Assembly: GCA_947503285.1 (NCBI GenBank)
Contig: CANNDD010000011.1
Location: 29,702 to 93,701 of the forward strand
DNA from: an uncultured Croceitalea sp.
GTDB lineage: Bacteria; Bacteroidota; Bacteroidia; Flavobacteriales; Flavobacteriaceae
Direction: 5' to 3'
DNA: 64,000 nucleotides
Position 1 is the stretch's first letter. Every line of letters starts with the position of its first letter. Both the position numbers and the translations under genes were made by a program. Below the pieces are notes generated by a model, which was not told the DNA's origin, made no database searches, and was given only the letters and a program-made list of their open reading frames with translations. Of this stretch, positions 61,101-64,000 are shown piece after piece.

Positions 61101-64000
61101 GGAAATCCCGGCACTCCTGCAGATATTGTGCAACAACCGGCTAATAGCTTTATTGCCAATGTGACGATTTTTTCCAGTGACTCGTACACCTTTGAGTTTA
61201 CAACGGATTATGGCGGTACTTGTCCGGTAACTTCCGATCAGGTAGTGGTAAGTACGAGTTTACCACCATCAGTTGATCCTGACGCCGGGCCAAATCAAAT
61301 TTTATGTATCGACGATTTGGTAGTGGCAGGCACCACTACCTTGGCTGGTAGTGCTCCACCTGGGGACGTGACCAATGCCGAATGGCGTTTTGCCAGCCAA
61401 CCCTCAGGGAGTGTAGCGGTAATTGATACGCCAAATGACCCTAATACCACAGTTTCCGGATTGACTGTTCCAGGAGTTTATATTTTGGAATGGAACTTTG
61501 AAGTAAATTCTTGTTCAAATCGCGCCGATGTATTACGATTGGAGGTTTTTGAACCGCCATCCACGGCAGACGCGGGTGTCAGTCAAACTGCCGGGTGCCA
61601 ACTGGATGCCCAGTTGGATGCCGTACCTCCAGCTGTAGGTATTGGAACTTGGTCTTTTGAAAACCCTGGTGATGATCCTTCTGGAGGTGCAGTCGTGATT
61701 GATAGTCCGAATTCGCCAACAACGACATTATCGAACATTACCACCTTAGGCACGTATACCCTAACATGGACCGTATCCAACGGCAATACGGTATTTCCAG
61801 ATTCCCCTTCTTCGGCCTGCGACCCTTCGGTTGATACCGTGAGCATTACCTTTACCGATGATGTACCTTCTGACGCCGATGCAGGACCGGATCAAGAGCT
61901 TTGTGATGTCACCCAAACGAATCTTGATGCCGTACCTGTAGCCTCAGGAACAGGTACATGGTCTCAAACCAATGGTCCAGGCGTCAATGGAAATCCCGGT
62001 AATGCTGCAAATATTACGGCAGCCAACGATCCGCAGGCGCTCATTTTGGATTTAGGTGCAGGCACCTATGAATTCACTTGGACGACCTCAAATGGGGGCT
62101 GTGATTTTACGGATACTATGCAAGTGGTCATCCTGGAGCAACCGGCCAATGCCAATGCCGGACCCGACCAAAATATTGTCCAGTTTACACCAGTAGTATT
62201 AGACGCTTCAATACCCAATGCAGGTGGCGGGCAATGGACCCAGGTTTCAGGGCCGACCACCGCAATTTTTGATGATGATACCAATCCAAATACCGAAGTC
62301 TTTGGAACGGATGTTGGCATTTATGAATTTCAATGGACCGTCACCAATGGGATTTGTGCAAACTCATCCGACACCATGATCTTGGAAATTATCGGTATTG
62401 TTGATTTGAGTCTAAATAAAACGGTTAGCCCAGCAGTAGCTAATGTTGGGGAAACAGTGACTTTTACCTTGGAAGTGTCTAATGCAGGTCCCGCAGATGC
62501 CACTGGAGTTACTGTTCAAGACATTGTGCCTTCAGGATATACCATTGCAACGATTAATGACGGGGGGGTTCAATTTGGTAATGTCATTACTTGGTCGGGG
62601 CTTTCCGTGACCAATAGTGGTACTACCTCGGTGAGCTTTGAGGCCACAGTGAACATGCCTACCGGAGCCAATGGGGAATACACCAACACTGCACAGGTCA
62701 CCGCAAGTGACCAGAGTGATATGGACAGTACTCCCGATAACGACGACGGCGACCAGAGCGAAGATGATGAGGACAGTGCCACGATCACCCTTGAACAAGT
62801 CGACCTTGAACTCGATATCACCAACAATACCGCAACGGGCAACGTGGGCGATACCGTAAACTATACCGTTTCCGTCTTCAACAACGATGCCGTTGAGACG
62901 GGGGATGCCACAGGTGTCGATATTGTGGTGGTCATACCACCGGGAATGGACATCGTCACGGGAAGCATTTCCAACGGGGGCGTCTTCAACCTCGGCAGCG
63001 GTACCATTACCTGGAGTGGGCTTGATATCACCAATGGTGCTACCCTTGACCTTGACTACCAAGTGACCATCAACGATAACGGAAACTATGATACGGTCGG
63101 TGAGATAACCGCATCGGACCTGCCGGACGTCGACAGTACACCGAACAACGATGATGGTGACCAGAGCGAGGACGATGAGGATCTACTAGCGTTCACATTG
63201 CAGTCCGCTGACCTTAGTTTAGATAAAACGGTGAGTCCTACCACCGCAAGTGTGGGCGATACGGTGACCTTTACCTTGGAAGTTTCCAATGCAGGGCCCG
63301 ACGATGCCACCGGTGTGGCCATTGAAGATGTTGTTCCCATTGGATATACCGTAGGAACCATCAACGATGGTGGGGTACAATCGGGAAGCACCATTACTTG
63401 GTCGGGCCTTTCCGTCACGAACGGAGCCTCAACCTCGGTAAGCTTTACCGCAACGCTGAACGCTCCAACAGGGGCCTCAGGGGAATACCAAAACACTGCA
63501 CAAATAACGGAAAGTGACCAAGGTGATCCAGATAGTGGAACCGACAACGATGATGGCGACCAGAGCGAAGATGATGAGGACAGTGCCACGATCACCCTTG
63601 AACAGGTCGACCTGGAACTCGATATCACCAACAGTACCGCAACGGGCAACGTGGGCGATACCGTAGACTATACCGTTTCCGTCTTCAACAACGATGCCGT
63701 TGAGACGGGGGATGCCACTGGCGTTGACATTGTGGTGGCTATACCACCGGGAATGGACATCGTAACGGGGAGCATTTCCAACGGGGGCATCTTTAACCCT
63801 GGTAGCGGCACCATTACCTGGAGCGGACTCGATATTGCCAACGGTGCCACCCTTGACCTTGACTATCAAGTGACAATAAACGATAACGGTAATTATGATA
63901 CGACTGGCGAAATCACTGCATCGGACCTGCCGGACGTCGACAGTACACCTAACAACGATGACGGTGACCAGAGTGAGGACGATGAGGACATCGCAACCTT
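58134..64000 (+). CDS. Giant cell-surface protein with Ig/PKD-like and DUF11 repeats (3' end missing)
   Basis: An open frame without a stop to the right edge, at least 1,955 residues, so the gene is partial. A signal peptide (about 1-27, ending QQAFS) is followed by about 15 Ig/PKD-like modules of roughly 90 residues. Many open with a DAGPDQ-L-C type motif, carry a central WSQ-GP strand and close with YTF-W-ISNG-C. From about residue 1,423 DUF11 modules begin (SLNKTVSP-VANVGETVTF type alternating with a LELDITN-TATGNVGDTV type), forming an 807-bp tandem unit. Acidic NDDGDQSEDDED linkers, which look calcium-binding, separate the modules. No catalytic domain is seen. Such proteins in Bacteroidota are usually T9SS cargo and adhesins; the sorting domain would be beyond the edge. 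Confidence 0.92.
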   Translation, partial: MISITTKKGFLLSFTLFTLFSMQQAFSQNCSVNAGVAETICENATYNLTGSASGLLASTPIWSQVGGPSVSIANPTDLNTAISGLIGGNSYTFRLSADCTDGASVFQDVVITVEPITIADAGSNLESCPDSSGAIVTSANAPLNAGETGVWSIDGNNNAGVIINFPTSPTTTLTLPETSAGTTTLRWTITGPNFAPGQFCESFDTITVINSGGVEPVSAGSDQTLDNCYTVSQNTNLNGSFGGNNVNGQQGTWSFVSGPSTPTIANPNNNQTNVSELIEGTYTFRWTVAGPCANGVDTMTITVPAATQDVTNNSTASTIRICDPTVDTVTLVGSSPEFTNETVEWTQISGPTAGVTIVSPNEVSTRVTGLASPSTYVFRLTTLNSVTGCDDIDQVTINYSPDPISITANGGDDIVAPCGFLNVDIPFTTTGEGSNTFSIVDGPSGSTLVNPGSFSATGSSPLDLSFDEEGTYTILFRRSVGGEQRLGCTQATDEIQVTVALVPTAANAGTDQTLACDVTSTALAGNAPSIGSGIWSQVEGPSTATIDDPFATNINVSNMVPGTYRFRYTISGGAPCSPPAEDDVLVFVSSSSGIPTEAGPDQTVCFAGPVVLDADPVPNSTLLGTWTVDSAPGGAIITFSDENDPNTTVFGLDDPNETYVLRWSISNPSDPICPSTGTDTVTINTNAVQGPSIANAGPDQCLPTGTVATTLSGSAPLASEEGLWTAVPNTGIAFADATQFNTSVSISIEQSYTLTWTISTLDPSCQDATDNVEITVGAPATADAGPDQELCSTTANMAASASTGATGLWTQLTGPGGVTINDDTSPSAQFTFAFSGEYTFEWTASNGSCSSASDQITIVVGIPPTTSAAGSDQVICNDSQATLGANAFNATVESGFWTVQPGAPSTPTFSDVNDPNATITDLVTGTYTLQWNIASGFPCPASTDIVQIQVFSAANAGPDLTFCETNNFTLEATFGSQGIWTQVDGPGVSGNPGTPADIVQQPANSFIANVTIFSSDSYTFEFTTDYGGTCPVTSDQVVVSTSLPPSVDPDAGPNQILCIDDLVVAGTTTLAGSAPPGDVTNAEWRFASQPSGSVAVIDTPNDPNTTVSGLTVPGVYILEWNFEVNSCSNRADVLRLEVFEPPSTADAGVSQTAGCQLDAQLDAVPPAVGIGTWSFENPGDDPSGGAVVIDSPNSPTTTLSNITTLGTYTLTWTVSNGNTVFPDSPSSACDPSVDTVSITFTDDVPSDADAGPDQELCDVTQTNLDAVPVASGTGTWSQTNGPGVNGNPGNAANITAANDPQALILDLGAGTYEFTWTTSNGGCDFTDTMQVVILEQPANANAGPDQNIVQFTPVVLDASIPNAGGGQWTQVSGPTTAIFDDDTNPNTEVFGTDVGIYEFQWTVTNGICANSSDTMILEIIGIVDLSLNKTVSPAVANVGETVTFTLEVSNAGPADATGVTVQDIVPSGYTIATINDGGVQFGNVITWSGLSVTNSGTTSVSFEATVNMPTGANGEYTNTAQVTASDQSDMDSTPDNDDGDQSEDDEDSATITLEQVDLELDITNNTATGNVGDTVNYTVSVFNNDAVETGDATGVDIVVVIPPGMDIVTGSISNGGVFNLGSGTITWSGLDITNGATLDLDYQVTINDNGNYDTVGEITASDLPDVDSTPNNDDGDQSEDDEDLLAFTLQSADLSLDKTVSPTTASVGDTVTFTLEVSNAGPDDATGVAIEDVVPIGYTVGTINDGGVQSGSTITWSGLSVTNGASTSVSFTATLNAPTGASGEYQNTAQITESDQGDPDSGTDNDDGDQSEDDEDSATITLEQVDLELDITNSTATGNVGDTVDYTVSVFNNDAVETGDATGVDIVVAIPPGMDIVTGSISNGGIFNPGSGTITWSGLDIANGATLDLDYQVTINDNGNYDTTGEITASDLPDVDSTPNNDDGDQSEDDEDIAT
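62400..64000 (+). repeat. 807-bp tandem coding repeat (DUF11 A+B modules)
   Basis: Unit 1 spans 62400-63206 and unit 2 starts at 63207 and is cut by the window edge. Each unit codes for 269 residues: module A (about 133 residues) plus module B (about 136). The B halves (62799-63206 and 63606-64000) are nearly identical at DNA level, while the A halves (62400-62798 and 63207-63605) are clearly more diverged. The acidic linker NDDGDQSEDDED occurs at 62739-62774, 63147-63182, 63546-63581 and about 63951-63989. Confidence 0.85.

Noticed and set aside
58451..63869. Many antisense reading frames of 60-190 codons opposite the 58-64 kb region
   Set aside because: They are shadows of the long plus-strand frame, whose repeated Asp/Thr/Gly-rich codons rarely create antisense stops. 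Their translations are repetitive and have no family features, and their near-identical copies track the 807-bp repeat.
62400..64000. Regularly spaced repeats that might suggest a CRISPR or satellite array
   Set aside because: The repeat unit is 807 bp, in frame, and encodes DUF11 modules; there are no short repeats with unique spacers.

Overview
The window looks like chromosomal DNA of a marine-type Flavobacteriaceae bacterium (Bacteroidota; Zobellia/Maribacter/Arenibacter-like). The grounds are a bacillithiol-type BshA, a Bacteroidota LptD/TamB/MlaD envelope set, a GH3-serine hydrolase fusion, a PKD/DUF11 giant surface protein of the kind exported by T9SS in this phylum, promoters of the TAnnTTTG type, almost no Shine-Dalgarno signals, and many 4-bp ATGA/GTGA gene overlaps. 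Species identity is an inference. I saw no rRNA, tRNA, CRISPR array, phage or intact insertion sequence.

Layout. (1) 0.3-16.4 kb: a surface-polysaccharide locus. UDP-glucose dehydrogenase and UDP-glucuronate epimerase are followed by an O-antigen polymerase/ligase-like membrane protein, three GT4 glycosyltransferases, an SDR-SMP30-GT2-ATP-grasp block of unknown chemistry, then on the minus strand a phosphoglycosyl transferase with a TauD-like dioxygenase and an aldo/keto-reductase-like protein, and another GT-A enzyme. (2) 16.7-20.9 kb: a minus-strand sulfate-activation operon (cysQ, a double DUF2061 membrane protein, cysC, cysD, cysN), which makes PAPS and removes PAP. Its place beside the glycan locus suggests sulfation of surface sugars. 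(3) 20.9-34.5 kb: envelope genes (OmpA-like protein, small exported protein, bshA, GH3/beta-lactamase fusion, two Fe-S proteins, MlaD, amidase, divergent lptD). (4) 34.6-38 kb: RidA, GlcNAc-kinase-like ATPase, gapA, pfkA. (5) 38-48.4 kb: tamB, tsaD, a TfoX-domain protein, rsmE, DUF1223, DUF4159, AI-2E transporter, and a THUMP-like methyltransferase. (6) 48.4-50.03 kb: an accessory island of three small unknown genes, mostly membrane proteins. It is bordered by a GTTGTAGCCA/TGGCTACAAC inverted pair and by two diverged copies of a ~185-bp element. It looks like captured gene cassettes and is the best candidate here for a poorly described system. (7) 50-57.8 kb: a VanX-like peptidase, esterase and nucleotidase downstream of a xylose operon (xylB-xylA-Na+/sugar symporter), an EthD lipoprotein, and rpiA. 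(8) 58.1 kb to the right edge: a very large open reading frame with no stop inside the window, encoding at least 1,955 residues: signal peptide, about 15 Ig/PKD-like repeats, then DUF11 repeats in an 807-bp tandem unit.

How it fits together. UDP-glucuronate/galacturonate supply, glycan assembly and PAPS supply point to an acidic, possibly sulfated exopolysaccharide or O-antigen. LptD, TamB, MlaD, OmpA and the amidase build the envelope that carries it. The xylose genes feed rpiA and the gapA/pfkA glycolytic genes. No dedicated transcription regulator was found, so regulation is inferred only from sequence motifs. Several starts were moved downstream of the longest frame where a signal peptide, an ATGA overlap or a promoter argued for it; each case is stated in its entry.
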